From assembly GCA_030704615.1 (NCBI GenBank), contig CM060733.1:24428001-24492000 (forward strand): a stretch of 64,000 nt of DNA. The letters are read 5' to 3'. The first letter of the stretch is position 1. Each line of letters begins with the position of its first letter. The DNA is from Takakia lepidozioides. Lineage: Eukaryota > Streptophyta > Takakiopsida > Takakiales > Takakiaceae. The notes under the pieces are model-generated. The model was not told where the DNA came from and did no database searches. It saw only the letters and a program-made list of their open reading frames with translations. Shown in pieces: positions 22,736 through 35,829 of this stretch. A program made the translations under genes and the position numbers.

Positions 22736-23350
22736 TATTTTTAACATAGGTACCAACGCGTAAAGGTTTATTTCAAAAAAGGATGTCAGTGTATTACAAA
22801 TGAATAAATGAATGTTTATCGAAAATAAAGTTTTGTTTTAATTATAATAAATGATGACAACCTACCAATTTTGTCGGTACATACCAATAAATAGTATATG
22901 TGATTCATAAATATAATGACCAAAGTTGATACATTTATTATAGTAATTTATTTTTTAAATTTCCCTTAGAAAATATACTTTTCTTTCACAGTTATAAATA
23001 ATAATTTACATATTTTCATTTTCCCTCCCTTAGGACTCCTTAAGGCAATCCTAAGGAGTCCTAAGAGCAGGTTATAAATAATATCTTACTATTTTTTTAT
23101 TTTTAACATAGGTACTAACACGTAAAGGTTTATTTCAAAAAAGGATGTCAGTGCATTACAATTGATGTATGAACCTTTATCAAAAATAAAGTTTTATTTT
23201 AATTATAATAAATGATGACCACCCACCATTTTGTCGGTACATACTAATAAATAGTATATGTGATTCATAAATATAATGACCAAAGTTGATACATTTATTA
23301 TAGTAGTTTATATTTTTTCTCTTTCCCTTAGGAAATATTCTTTTCTTTTA
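22673..23350. repeat. Tandem duplication, period about 361 bp
   Basis: The segment 22673-22985 (type A palindrome, then ATTTTTAACATAGGTACCAA, GGTTTATTTCAAAAAAGG and TTTTGTCGGTACATAC) is repeated at 23034-23350 with about 90 per cent similarity by eye. It shows that the hairpin unit has also been amplified as part of a longer unit. Confidence 0.85.
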
Positions 23351-24100
23351 GAGTTTCAAGTCTCTCATGATCTCGCTTAGCCTCTTCCAACATACCTGTA
23401 AATCTTCCGCAGTTTTTGACAATGTTGCCTATAGTCCGACTCTCTTAATTAATTACAGTAGAAAGAAAAAAAATAGATTGAAATACTTAGAATGAGATTG
23501 TTACATGTCCGATCTTTAGATGTTCAGAAAACGGAAGTGAGACTGAATGTTGTGTGATAAATCTTTGAATATTATATATATATATATATATATAACATAC
23601 TTGATTGTTACATGTTTAAGAATATTGTGTAATTACAAGTGACTGGTTGTATAAAAGTTAAAATTTGAATATATATATATTTTTTAGTAGTGAATACGTG
23701 TTGATTTTATTCGTACAGTAATGTAACTTCTAATGATTCTAATAAGTTTAGGTTATGACTAAAAAGATGAATACTAAAAATAACTTTAAAAATGATTCAA
23801 ACATAAAGATAAACTATTAAATCTTGTATTGCTATATGCAACTAGTTTTGCCACTTAAGCCTTCTATCTTTAATTATTAGCTTAAGTTAACCCACTCCAG
23901 AATCCAGGTCCCGACGGAGCTCTCATCATCCAGCTTGGTGATAAAATTGACGGCCACACCCTTGACAAGCAGGGACACCTGCGGGACCCAATGCACACGC
24001 AGAAGCAGCAAATCTGCTGAATACAAAAGGAAAAAGTACATTCTTTCTACTATGTACCAGGATATACTCCTAACAATTAGGTCCTAACAGGGAAGAGAAT
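23351..24100. other. AT-rich spacer with (TA)n microsatellite; no gene seen
   Basis: A TA dinucleotide run lies at about 23573-23596. Sequence becomes less AT-rich after 23880, close to the left part of the large transposon. Confidence 0.5.
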
Positions 24101-24180
24101 TCATCTTTTGCACGCGATGTTCATGATGATGATGAAGCGTGTGCTTGAACATGAGGGACTGTCTGGGCACTACAGCCACC

Positions 24181-24430
24181 ATCGTGCATATGCTTCCACT
24201 ATTTTTGCCTTCTTGTTGTGCTTTCGGGAACCTTCGTTTTATGGTTTGGTTCTATGTCATAAATATGGAAAATGCGGACATCTGTCGTCGATAACGTCCT
24301 CTGCTTGTGATCCGTCATGATATGTTTAGCCCTTTCGTACTGCATCCCTCATGAGAGCCTTCACAAGTTTAGTTCGTTAAAGGAACCCATGGGTAACATG
24401 GGCGCGAAAATGGTGGAAGCGTATGCACAT
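24181..24430. repeat. Inverted repeat pair at the left side of the large element
   Basis: The bases at 24181-24208 (ATCGTGCATATGCTTCCACT and on) are the imperfect reverse complement of 24403-24430 (GCGAAAATGGTGGAAGCGTA and on); about 24 of 28 positions pair. The 190-bp loop carries no gene. It may be a small nested element or a palindromic remnant of a transposon end. Confidence 0.6.
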
Positions 24431-24640
24431 GGGGGCGTGTATTGCAGATTTCGTATCGGACGATAGGACTGTTTATGTGACCAAGTATAGCGGCTTGCAT
24501 CCCGTCGTGCATAAGTTGTGGAAAAAGGTGGAGAATCTGAAGAAACCCAGCTTTGTGATGGATCCACATGGTATTATATAAGGGATGGCAGCACAAAAAA
24601 ACAATTCGAGTCGTCACGGAACACCATCCAGTCGTAAGGT

Positions 24641-24739
24641 CCTCAAACATCCACACGCACCTGCTGAATGCAGATGTCTGAACCACGACGGGAGATGTTT
24701 GAGACAATTGCATCTGCAAATGCGCGTGGATGTTTGAGG
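24641..24739. repeat. Second inverted repeat, 19-bp arms
   Basis: CCTCAAACATCCACACGCA at 24641-24659 pairs with TGCGCGTGGATGTTTGAGG at 24721-24739 with one mismatch. Weaker pairing continues inward (GCAGATGTCT and ATTGCATCTGC). It lies just outside the first CAGTCTG-type motifs. Confidence 0.75.
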
Positions 24740-25595
24740 TCCGTTGTGTCGCGAGTCTGTTCACAGTGGGTCCGCTGGCCCGTCAGTGCTCCGGATATTC
24801 CCCTTATCGCGTGCATAACAGTCAGTTTGGAGGCTGTCTGCTGGAAGTCCGTCTGTTGGGATATCAGTCTGTTGCATTTGTGAATTTGTCAGTCTGTTGT
24901 GTCGGAAGTCTGTTGCACTAAGTCTGTTTGACTTCTTATTTTCCCTCCGGTCAGTCTTTTGGCTTGTTCTCCCGCTAGTTTGGCGAAACGTCCGTCTGCT
25001 GGATAGTTCTCCTCTATGGATATCAGTCTGTTGGACTGTTCATGCATCAGTCTGTTGTGCCGCGAGTCTGTTCGACTTTCCTGTTCTCCCCTTACTCTCT
25101 TTTGTCTTCATTCCGCTGGCAGGGAAGTGCCTCCAATATGAAGCCACTTCGCCTCAGCAAAACGAATAGTCCGTTGGACTGGCGGTCCGGTGGACTTTCG
25201 GCCCGATGGGAAATGAGTCTGCTGCACTTGCAAGTAGCGTGGATGAATTTAGTACGATGCGTTCGTTCGGTGGACGTATTCAATGCGATGACGGCGGATA
25301 GTTGGCGCCTGTGAAATCGCGCCACGTTGGCAGTGTCATGCCCGCTTTCCCCCTTCTACTTATATTTTTTTCATTCTCTTCGCGCCTGTTTCTTCGCACA
25401 GTTTTGCACTGCTTTGTTTTCATCTTTGCGATTCCATCACCATAACGAAAGACGACCGTTCTTCCCCAGGTGTGGAGAGTCGCAGTGAGCCGCGAAGCGT
25501 CGCAAACACGCTCGCCTTCGTAACAACTCGAAGTTCATCGGCTCGGTGAGGTTCTCACTTGCTACGGTGTTTCCATTCCATTCTGTGTCATCTTC

Positions 25596-28500
25596 TTGCT
25601 TAGGGTGAGTCTTTTCATAGGACTTCTATCTGTCGCTCTGTCGCTCATTGTCCTTGCACCTTCGTTTCATTCTGCAATGATGGAGGCTGCTTGTGAAAAA
25701 GGTGGAACGGACTGGTTGGATTTTGTGCACCAAACCAGACTGAAGAAGGAGCGAAGGTACTGGTACTCACCAGACGAGTTTGATTATAAAATAGTGGAAG
25801 CATTTGTAGACCTCCGCGCCCGGAAGCCCAAAAACTCGAATTGGCAAAAGGACAAGCTCTTCTGTCCCTTCTGTGAAGAGGTAATCAAGGACAAAATCCA
25901 ACTAAATCGGCATTGTGTTGACACGGGTTGCAAGGAGACTGTTGCAATGATTCCACGGGATTTCAAGCCTTGGCCGATACTGAAAGAAATGTCGCTTGTC
26001 AAAGAGGCCACAATGCGCTTGCGCGGATCAGTGCTTGACCCCCGCACTTTGGAATTAGACGAAGTGCGCGCACGGTATGGCGTCCATTGTGGTGGCCCGT
26101 CAATGGAGGATTTGCAAGTGCAGGGAACGCTGGACGCTCCCAGAAAACGTAAACTAAGTGATGGGGCCCAAAAAAAGGAGAGGCAAAAAAAGGAGAAGGT
26201 TGCAAGGTCTGCTCGCGAGGCAAGGGCAAAATCCACGCAACAGACTGAACCCCGTCTTGGGCGGCAAACCCACACCATCAGTACTGATACTGAAAGTGAA
26301 TCTGTTCAGGGCCTGGAAGGGGTGACAAGTCCAGTGGACATTGACTTGCCTGACCAGACTCGGCAGCAGACTCACACAAATATCGCAACCCATGCCATCG
26401 GTTTAGGATCAAAACCAAAAACTCAACAGAGCACTGAAGGGCCAGACTACCCTGGCACATTGCGCCTCGTTGACTTTGGGCTTTTCCCACCAGAGTGCCC
26501 ACCAATTGGGGATCCAGACTTCTTCCATTATTTCTACAGAGTTGCCCAGTCAGGTCTGCTACGCACATTAATCCGACAGGCGGAACAGAACTGGTTGAAC
26601 AGCTTTGAAGATGAAGATGACGATGATGAAGTAGAGGAGGTAATGGTCAGTCTGACTGCCCAGTCTGTTCTCTGTGCTGTTTGAGTCCATCATCGGGGTC
26701 ACGTTGCCTATTCAGTCTGGTCAGTCCCCTGCGTTCTCTCCTCAGTCCGCTGGCTCAGTCCGCTCGTCAGTTAGTCTGTTTTATATCGCTGCATTACTTA
26801 CTGAGTCCGTTTGTCAGTCCGCTGGTCCAGTCCACTGGTATAGTCTACTAGTTGCCTCCACCCTACGTACGCACGTTACAGTCTGCTGGTCTGTGAGTCC
26901 AGTCCGCTGTATGAGGTGAATATAGAGTCCACGTCCATGTTCCTGACGTCGAAGTTCTCTGCCGTGTACCAGGATGAACGTGTTTCTATTCGTAGGGCCA
27001 TTCAGGCTTGGCGGATACCTAGCAATGATGCTCCTTTACAAGCGACTGCAGTGCGTGCGGAAGTGGACCGCGTGCGAGAGTACATATTATTGAAGTATCA
27101 TGGGTTATCTACTGCTATAGCGGCATTACATATTGAAGACGCGTCGGGGGGGGAAATGCGTCTGGGACAGCCAAGTCTGCCATCCAGCAGACTCCCATTC
27201 AGCAGGCCGTCATCCAGCAGACTCTCGTTCAGCAGCCTGTCATCCAACAGACTCCAACAGAGCAGACTTCCAACGAGCAGCCTGTCATCCTGCAGACTCC
27301 TCTCCAGGAGCCCATCATGCAGCCCATGCCAATGGGAAGTCCTGTTATCCAACAGACTGCGGACCAGCAGACTGACTAGCAGACTGCCTTTCTCTCACAT
27401 AGCACGGCACTTTTTGCAGTTTGGCGATCGCTATCACCGGTAATTCGACCCGGAGCTGAAGACCTCACACTTCCCCGGCTTAGGGTGGGAGAAATTAATC
27501 CCTATTTGGATTGGCATAATGAGCTCCACCGGATTGTTGCGGACCGCCGGTGGTCATTTGTACCCTTTCATTATTCCATGGAGTTTTCTATTGAGGAAGC
27601 CAACCATGTTCTAGAAGCCGCCTCTGCTGTTGCCATTGAAGCCACAAACGACCAAAATGCGGCGCCTCTACTTGTGCAGCTGATTCTCATGGATGACCCA
27701 CGGCCTGAAGACCTCAGACATATGCCTATGGCACATCCAACCTTTGGGGTGCGAAGAAAGCACTTGTTCGGATTGACTGAGGAGGACTTTGAGCGCATGG
27801 CAGCTTCCTTCCTACAACACAGATGGATGCAATTTGGCAATTTCCGCTCATACAACAAGTTGATGAAGGATCTGCATAGTTTGAGGATGGACTTACTCCA
27901 TGGAACAGACCATTCACAGAAGTTTGTGGTGGATGACGCATTGCACTGGTTTGCATTGGTGATGGAGCGAGCAGTATTCGACATTGTTTTGCAGAAGCCC
28001 AATGTCTTCAAAGTCCTGTGGTGTGGGATCCCAACTAAAGACCACATTGGCGCCATTGCTCATCTCGATGGAGCATGCCTGTGCCGGCAAATCAAGGACA
28101 TTGGCCTCGTCGGAAATCTCTTGGAAGGTAAAATGTTATGGGCAACTTTCGTGTTTCAGCTCAATTTCTTTTGCCAACTTTTTTACAAGTTCACATTTGC
28201 ATAAACATGTGTTGCAAGGCGAGTTGATCTGGGAGACAAGCAAGTGGAGGCTGTTTTCGACTCTTTTGCCAGAGGTGCAAGGGACCTTGTCCTGGCTTTA
28301 CAAGGAGTTCGGGAGACTGTCCAGCAGACTGACCACAAGAATGTCGAACAACATATTCCCCACGACACATGTGGGCAGACTGCCCAAGTGCTGGAGACCG
28401 AGCATGTGCACCAGACCGTCCCGGGTAATAGGCCGGATCACTCCCAGCAGACTGCCTCGCACACACATACTCAGTATGTGCAAACAGTACTGAGCGGGCA

Positions 28501-31414
28501 GCGAACTTTGCAGACTTTGCAACAGACCGGAGAACAGACCGGCCAACAGACTGCCCCTCAGCCGACTGTGCAGCAGACCAGCGAACATGGCCACCAGACT
28601 GCCCCTCAGCAAACTGTACAGTAGACCGTGCACTAGACCGACGAATCCAGCCAGGAGATTGCCCCTCAGCAGACCGTGCAGCACACCGACGAATCCAGCC
28701 AGGAGATTGCCACTCAGCAGACTGTGCAGTACACTGGCGAACCCACTCAGCAGATGGCCGAGCAGACTATCCAGGAGACTAACAGCCAGTCTGGATGCAC
28801 TGGCCTCACCGGGACCCTGTGGACGAATTTCTGCTGAGTTCCCAACAACATGTTTTTGGATCTGCCAGTATGAGTGTTTTGACCGAGTCCACTTTCCCCC
28901 CAGGCACATTCACTGACGACGTCATCAGGTCACCGGTAAAGCATTCTTATCCAGCTCCCCGTGGCCTGCCTTCTATGACCTTCCAGGTTAGTCTCGTTTT
29001 CGTGCGCTCAGTGGCGAAAGCCATAGATGAGTCTTACGTGATGACCGAACTCAATCTGGGAACGCAAAACCGTATCATAGATCTTACAGAAGAGTCTGAG
29101 GAAGCAATTGCCGGTGGGTCTTCCATACATGTTCTTGATGTTTCCCAAGTCCATAGAGATCCGAACACCCAGCCGGCTGTCCACCAGACTGACCAGCACA
29201 CTGAACAGTGGACACATGGAAGGACTGCCGAGCAACCTGTGGCGGGGCAGCATACTGTCTTCATTGATGAGCAGACCAAACCGCAGACTAACCAGCAGAC
29301 TGCACAGGTCACAGATGGAAGGACTGACCAGGATGGCTCGGAGCGGCAGACTGCACAGCTCAGCTCTGACTGCACAGTTCAGATTGCACGGCCTTACCAG
29401 CACACTGCACACTTCACAGAGGGAAGGACTGACGACCAACCTGCCACCGAGCACATTGCCCACATTGAGGAAGAGACTGAACCGCAGAGTTGCCAGCAGA
29501 CTGCACAGTTCACAGACGAAAGGACTGACGAAGAACCGGCGGCCGAGCAGACTGCCCACATTGAGCAACAGACTGAACATGCTGGCAGGCACACTGACAA
29601 GGAACCATATGCGGCGCAGACACCGTCTGGTATAGCGCTGGATTACATGGAGTCTGCTCCCTCACCCCTTGGGCAGGTTGTGTCATTTCCTCTTTCAGCA
29701 CTGTTGTTTATGTTTTAGCACATTGTGAAATTGGGCTAATTCGACATTTTGCTCGGTATCCTCACAGGATGTTCGTCCCTCCGTCGGCAGACTGTCTACT
29801 TCTGAAGACATGACATCTTCCGCCCATGCTGCAAACGTGGGATCGACAACCATCAAAGGTGTGGGGGTGAGCACGCCCCCCGATGCGCGGGTCAGTTCTA
29901 CGCATGCGACCCACGAAGCTGCAAAGACAGGTCCAGCAAGTGTAAACAAACCTGCTGACCAGCCTCTGTTGCAAAGTAGGGCGGCAGCGCTGCGTTTGTC
30001 TGCTCTATCCAGCCCGCCTACAGCTGTCCCTGCTTCCCAAGGGAGAGGCAAAGCCAAGAAGCGGACTGTCGTGGACCATGCTGAGGAGGTCGAGGAGGGT
30101 CCGAGTACCAAGAGACCGGCGAAAAAAAAGTCTGGCGTCTTTATGAACAAGAACCACAAGCTGGCCTTGGACATGGACAAAGATGTGGGTCGTTTCCTGG
30201 AGCAGCAAAGGTGAGTACTGTGCTCAGTCTCCTCGTCTGTCTTTGTCGGTAAGTGCTTTGCGGTCTGTTGTGGTCAGTCTGCACGCTAGTCAGTTTGCTG
30301 CTGGTTTCATCATTGTCTGTTGTGGTTAGTCTTGTCAGTCTGATGAATTGTTCAGCCTGTAGAGTGTTTGGTACCATGTTGACGTCAGTCTGTTTAGTAC
30401 ATGAGGCTTCCCGAAGGATGGTCTGCTCTGTGCAGGATGGGTGCTCGGTTTGGCAAAGCACATGCTCTGCACGTGAAGGCAGGTAATTCCATGCTGATGT
30501 TTTTTGAAGGGGACCCACGGTTTGAATGCGGACTGTCGCCGGATGACATAAAGGCGGTCCAGAAGGTTGAGTCGGAGTGCACACTGTGGTGTCGATTTTA
30601 TGAGAAGTCGGTTGAGGCTGCGTTCACCAACACTATTGCTGTTCTTCCAACGTCGACGTGGACGGTGTTGAAGTCATTGGGGGTGGGGCAACATGAAAGC
30701 CTTCTGGAGGTCTTGAAAGGTTGCCTCAGCACTGAACGACTGGGCAAGACTTGAAAGAGTGCGATTTCATTTTGGTGCCAATTGGGGACGAGTAAGAACT
30801 CTTCTGAGTCTGCTGAGACTGTCTCCTGAGTCATAGTCTGGTTTCGCAGTGTCGTCTTGACTCTGAGCGATTAAGTTGACCTCTGTATTTGTGTAGTGGA
30901 CTGAGTTTGAAGATTGAGTCTGCTGAGTGGTCGGTCTGCTGAGTGTCAGTCTGCTGAGTCTGCCCATCATGATTGTGCAATGACGCCATGTTGTTTGATA
31001 CCATTGCAGGGGGCACTGGAGTGTTTGTATCATCGACCTCCGCAAGGGCTGTTACACTCACCTGAACTCTATCAGGGACTTGCATAAATGTCCCTTTGTT
31101 CTAGGGTGGATTCGGAAGCTTCATGCGCAGTGCTTAGGGTACTCGATGGATCACCAGAGTGGCATGAGATTGTCCAAACATTTCAGTTCCACGCGCCTGA
31201 TGTGCCCCAGCAACCATTCAGCTGGGAGTGTGGCTTTTACGTCATGTCATTCATTCAAGTGTTTTATGAGTGGGTAAAAGTCAGAGCAAATGTCTCCAAG
31301 ACTGCAAAGCCAGAGAGAGGAACACCTTTCACGAAGGACTGGTTTTCTTTCAAGTTTGCACTGGGGCAGCGAATGCAGTGTGCCCAGTATATCGTGTGGG
31401 GTTGGACAATGTAG
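25596..31414 (+). pseudogene. Ulp1-like (C48) cysteine protease gene of a MULE, multi-exon, with Gln-Gln-Thr linkers
   Basis: Predicted SUMO/ubiquitin-like protease family protein encoded by the transposon. Exonic blocks: 25596-26660 (zinc-finger-like CPFCEEVI..LNRHCVDTGC at about residues 90-115, then basic KKERQKKEK); about 26930-27395 (IQQTP-type repeats); 27485-28130; 28230-28830 and 28990-29640 (QQT-rich linkers and IIDLTEESEE); 29770-30213 (basic NLS-like KRPAKKK); 30430-30791; 31010-31414. The catalytic part holds HW (GHWSVCIIDL, intron acceptor at 31009), the Asp of IIDL, the Gln of VPQQPF and the Cys of WECGFYVMSF. The donor at 30791 (GACGA|GTAAGA) joins in phase with HWS. At least two frame breaks are needed, near 30745-30755 and between about 31100 and 31160; unless they hide small introns this copy is inactive. 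Exon borders upstream are approximate. Confidence 0.7.
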
Positions 31415-31859
31415 AGAAACTGCTCTCATGAGTATGATGTACTTGTCATGTGAAGTCTATGTACCGAAATAAAAAATGCGAGTCTTTTCGCTTACTATTC
31501 CAGTGGTGATGAGCACTTTTGTGTACTGTGGGTGCTGGCATGTTTTGTAATGTTGTCACTAAACTCAATGGACACAATGGTGTCAATTTTTCCATGCACT
31601 GTGCACCCGAGTCTGCTGAGCTTGAATGTGCAAGCAGTACGCTGCCGAGGCTAGGACTGCTGGTACCTAGTCTGGGAGGCACCATGTCCATGAGTCCGCT
31701 GGGACGCTGGATTGGCATAAGTTGCAGGGATGAGGTGGAAGTGCGGTGAGCAGAGTTTTGGAGTGGGTAGCAGACTGACCAGCAGACTGGCTTACTGGCG
31801 CTCGCAGTCTGTTGACTGTGACTCTGTTGGGAGACTGTGCGTGAGTCCGTTGGGAGACT

Positions 31860-32450
31860 ATGCTTAGGAGACTGTGTGGGAGTCAGTTGGGAGATTGGAG
31901 GAGTCCGTTGGGAGACTATGCATTAGTCCATTGCGGACTTGTATTTCAGAAAGGGACAATGCTACTAGAAGAATTGCAGACTTATATTGTCTTCTTCGTG
32001 ACACGTACACGATATGAAACCTTGTCTCTTTTCGAGGAATTGCAAACTTATATTGTCTTCTTCGTGACACCTACACGACATGAAACCTTGTCTCTTTTCG
32101 AGGAATTGCAGACTTATATTGTCTTCTCCGTGACACCTACACGACGTGAAACCTTGTCTCTTTTCGAGACATTGCAGACTTATATTGTCTTCTTCGTGAC
32201 ATCTACACGACCAAAAACCTTGCGAATTTTCGAGTATATATGTGCTGCAGGTGCAGGTGCAAACACCCTCTTGCTGGTTCTCCGCAAAACCCTAGGCCGG
32301 GTTTTCCAGGTCTCCACGAAATCTCATCTCCTTTTCAGAGACATGTTGTTGTTGTCATTCAGAGGACGGAAAGCCTTCGCTGCCGCAGGGTGCAACATTC
32401 CAACCGCACTTTTCGCCAGGATATCAACGAGCTGCCCTCTGCACATATGA
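31860..32450 (+). repeat. Four-copy 66-bp in-frame tandem repeat between convergent genes
   Basis: Starting at about 31965, a 66-bp unit occurs four times to about 32230; the word ATTGC recurs every 66 bases. The spacing is a multiple of three and an open frame of 196 codons (31860-32450) translates each unit as ELQTYIVFFV-TPTRHETLSLFE-like text of 22 residues. The repeat lies in the tail-to-tail gap between the protease and transposase genes. The frame overlaps the transposase 3' end antisense and has no family match that I know, so it may be chance coding in a spacer or terminator region. Confidence 0.8.
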
Positions 32451-35400
32451 AGAGCAGATCGGGCATGTGCCTCCAGGTATTTGTCATCACCTACAATGCG
32501 AAGTATGTCCGCGAATTCTTGTTCTAATGAGGCTGAGACCTCCAGAGGTGCCTCGTCGTAGGGGAAGTCGTCCGGAGGATGTCTTTCCATGAACTGATTG
32601 GATTCGTCGTTGCCGCCGACACCATTGCCCAAGAGCAAGTTAGGTAATCCTCCATGAATGGTTCCCAGCGCCGTGCCACAAGCGCGCACAAGGAGGCCAT
32701 CCTGCAGGTCAGGGTGAAGCATCTTCAGGACACGGACCTGATGCTTGCATAAGTTTCCCTTCATTGCCCATGGGCACGTGCAACAACCCCAATCGCAATC
32801 AGGATTGTAAACAATGTATGTTGTGCCGGGGTGGTTGCTGCTGAGAACGTAGGCTGGTTCACCAGGACCCAAGGGAAGAGTAATACTCTCAGCAGGAATG
32901 TCTCGTGCCGCAAGTATAGAACTGGATATGTACTTTTCGTGTTTGTCATTTCTTATGAACCCGTGGGTCTTCAAATGGATTGCGTACCAGTAGTGTATTA
33001 GCACACGGCCAGTGAGTTCCCATATAAGCCAGTCTACTCTACGACCACTCATCTTGTCTTTCCCCATGGCAAGTCTTGCCTTCAGATTTCCATGGTATGC
33101 CTCAATGCTTGCGTTTGTGTCTTGGCTCGCATGAGGGACATGGCGGGCTGCTGTACACCACATTGTTATTTTGGGCTTCCAGTACTGTTCGATATAGTCA
33201 AGAAATTCATGTCCTTTCAGGTATTTTGACCTCATACGACGGATTCTCCTTGCAACCCACCGAAGCGCTCTTTTCTCGTTGCGTGGTCCTTCTTTACAGT
33301 ACATGAGGTCTCCCATATCCTTCAACAAGTTTACAGCGGTCACCGGATCCTTCGTTTTCTTGCATGATTGCTTCACCCATGCCTTGCGGACATGCCAAAG
33401 GCAGAGGAAAATGAGTACTCCTTCAAAAACAATTCTGCACAACACACATGGTACACATTAGAGTCTTGGGATCGGACTGCAATGGTGGACTGCCGGAGTG
33501 GACTGTAACAGCGACCTGTATCAGCGGGCACAGCCACTGGACTCGGCCAGTGGACAGTACAATGCCATGACGTTGATGTGCTGGAATAACCCCATTGGAC
33601 TACCCAGTGGACTTTCCCATTGGACTTCCCCTAGCTAGGACTGGGGCAGCGGACTGCATCAGCGGACTGCCCCATTGGATTGCCACAGCGGACTGCCGAG
33701 CGGACTTGCCAGGGACTGCCGAGTGGACTTGGCAGCGGACGGCCGACCCCAGGGACTGCCGAGCGGACTTGCCAGGGGACTGTTGACCGGACTTGACAGC
33801 GGACTACCAGTGGATTTGCCCAGCGAACTGCCATCGCCACATGAGTCTGCCAGTGGACTGTAGCAATGGACTGCTGCAGTGGACCTCGACAATGGACCGG
33901 TGCTGTGGACCAACAGACTTACCGAATAGCGTTGATTTCTGCTTCGGCATCGTCCACAATGAAGGCATTGGGTCGCCAGCTCGAGGAGTGAATCGCGCAA
34001 GGCTCTCATCCACGAAACCAGGTCTCTTGTCCGATTCCTCGCGGATAGGATATAGGCAGCTGGTATATCGTTCAACTACTCGTCGAAGACCATCAACGTG
34101 AACAATGGGAACTGTTGGAATGCATAATGTAAGATGGTCAGAGCATGCAAATTCCGCTCAGTTCTGCACGAGAAGACTTCATAAGAGTGATGAGGTCTGT
34201 AGCGGTTCACAATGGGTCTGCCTCTCGATCTTTCGCAACGTACACAACCCTAAACATACAGAAAGGGTCAGCACACCAAATATTATGTGAATGTTGTATG
34301 GTACTATGCTATCATGCTCGTACAAGTCCATGGAATCATTCGAATAGTACTTTGTCATGATTTGTCTCAAAGGTTGCATCACATGCAACGATACGGTCAT
34401 GTCCTAGTTCCAGCATTCGTCGTTTCTGCCACGGAGTCTGTATGCCAATAGTGAATGTCAAATCTCCATCAAAATGCTCGAATGTTGGCTCTAATTTCTC
34501 ATCTTGATAGAGAAAAACGGACGCAAGATTCTGGTCTCTCCACATGCGCACACTCTCTGCATCATCGGCGTGCTTTTTGAAGGTTTGTCACGCACGTTTC
34601 TCGGCAAGGTTGCGAACATCTTGCTCCAACAAGAAATCATCGCGGGTCCATGCATCGCCCAAGCCGGTGTTATTCATCACGTACTCTTTATGCTCCATCA
34701 TGATTTGGGCGACCGACAGGCCTCGGCACAAACACTCGACGACCCAGGCTTTCAATTCCTCGCTAATGTGTGGTGCATAGGCGTGGCGGGTGTTCCTGAA
34801 CTCTGCGGACTTCCCATGCGAGGGTTTCCCTTGCGCATCTGTATGCTCCATGTTGTTGTAGTACGTGAGGACACAGATGTCAGGGGCGAGATAGCATTGC
34901 TGGATCTTGAAACAGCATTGGCAACCACGTTTGTAAGACTCTCCATACTCCGACTTCTTTCTCCTTGGGCTTTTATGAGGGCAAGATGTTCCAGCACCCA
35001 CAAGAGGTCCTCCACGCTTCTGTTTTGGATCCTCCACTATTGCCTTGTTGGTGCGCTTGTCATCAGGACCGTAACAGCATTGATACCTGGACAGAAAATT
35101 CTAAAATCGATATCCAACGACTTGAGGAAGCATAAAATCAGAGAACTCGTGAAACAAAAAATGGCAACAGACATGAAACGTCAAAAGGACTGAGGATGGT
35201 GCACACATAATACTGGACAGAAATGTGTTGGCTCTGGGTGCTTTTCGTGAGCCGGGTTCCACTTTAGAATGGACATTCACCCAAAACTGAGTGGGGTAGT
35301 CCTCCAAACTCTCCTCTCCCAGGACGAAGTCACCAACTCTATCCCAAGGTATGCAAGCCTTTTCAACATTCACTCGCACACCCATAAACCCATATTGCGT

Positions 35401-35529
35401 CTCACTCTTCCAATAGAGATCCTTCCTGTTGAAAGGTCCTGGTTTTGCTGTTTGCAAACATTGTCGAAGAGGCCGTATAAGCGGGCTTTCCGTGATCAAT
35501 ATATCATCGGGTTTTGTTTCCACGTCCAT
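32324..35529 (-). pseudogene. MULE transposase gene (FAR1-like N-term, DDE, SWIM zinc finger)
   Basis: Minus-strand Mutator-like transposase. From the 5' end: 35529-35215, an N-terminal block (ETQYGFMGVRVNVEKACIPW); 35040-34588, a zinc-like Cys block (SYKRGCQCCFKIQQC, KPSHGK) like FAR1/MULE DNA-binding regions; 34551-34336, the first DDE block (VFLYQ, CDATFETNHDK with first Asp); 34075-33930, TRDLVSWMRALRDS and, in another frame, WRPNAFIVDDAEAEINAI with the second Asp; 33445-32324, FLCLWHVRKAW, the long helical insert, and the SWIM finger CTCPWAMKGNLCKH. The two frames within 34075-33930 show one frame break and an in-frame TGA. The intron at about 33930-33450 is packed with CAGTCCGCT words on the sense strand. 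The family excises and inserts the element. Confidence 0.75.
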
Positions 35530-35829
35530 GCCCTATACAGTACAAAGGACACGCTTCTGAACATGCAAGAAACGCGCCGCAGTACAAGACACGATCGAAA
35601 TGTGCCAGGAGAACAGTGCGCACGTTCGCGGATGCTGGCAAGTGGCAGGGATGCAGGTTTGAATTGCAGCCCTAAAAATGGAGGGCTCGGATGGGTTATG
35701 GGAATGGACGGTGGCGATCATGCGCCGTCAGCGGACTGGATGGCAGGGGATTGGTTAGCGGACTGGCGGGCAGACTGCTGGGCAGCGGACTGGCCAGCAC
35801 CGGACTGGCGGACAGACTGGAGGGCAGCG

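Noticed and set aside
28298-28909. Long minus-strand open frames opposite the QQT linkers (Leu/Ser-rich, also 29008-29592)
   Set aside because: They are shadows created by the repeated motif on the coding strand and match no family.
33595-33863. Open frames in the GGACTGCC-rich region, both strands
   Set aside because: Motif-driven low-complexity translation inside the transposase intron.
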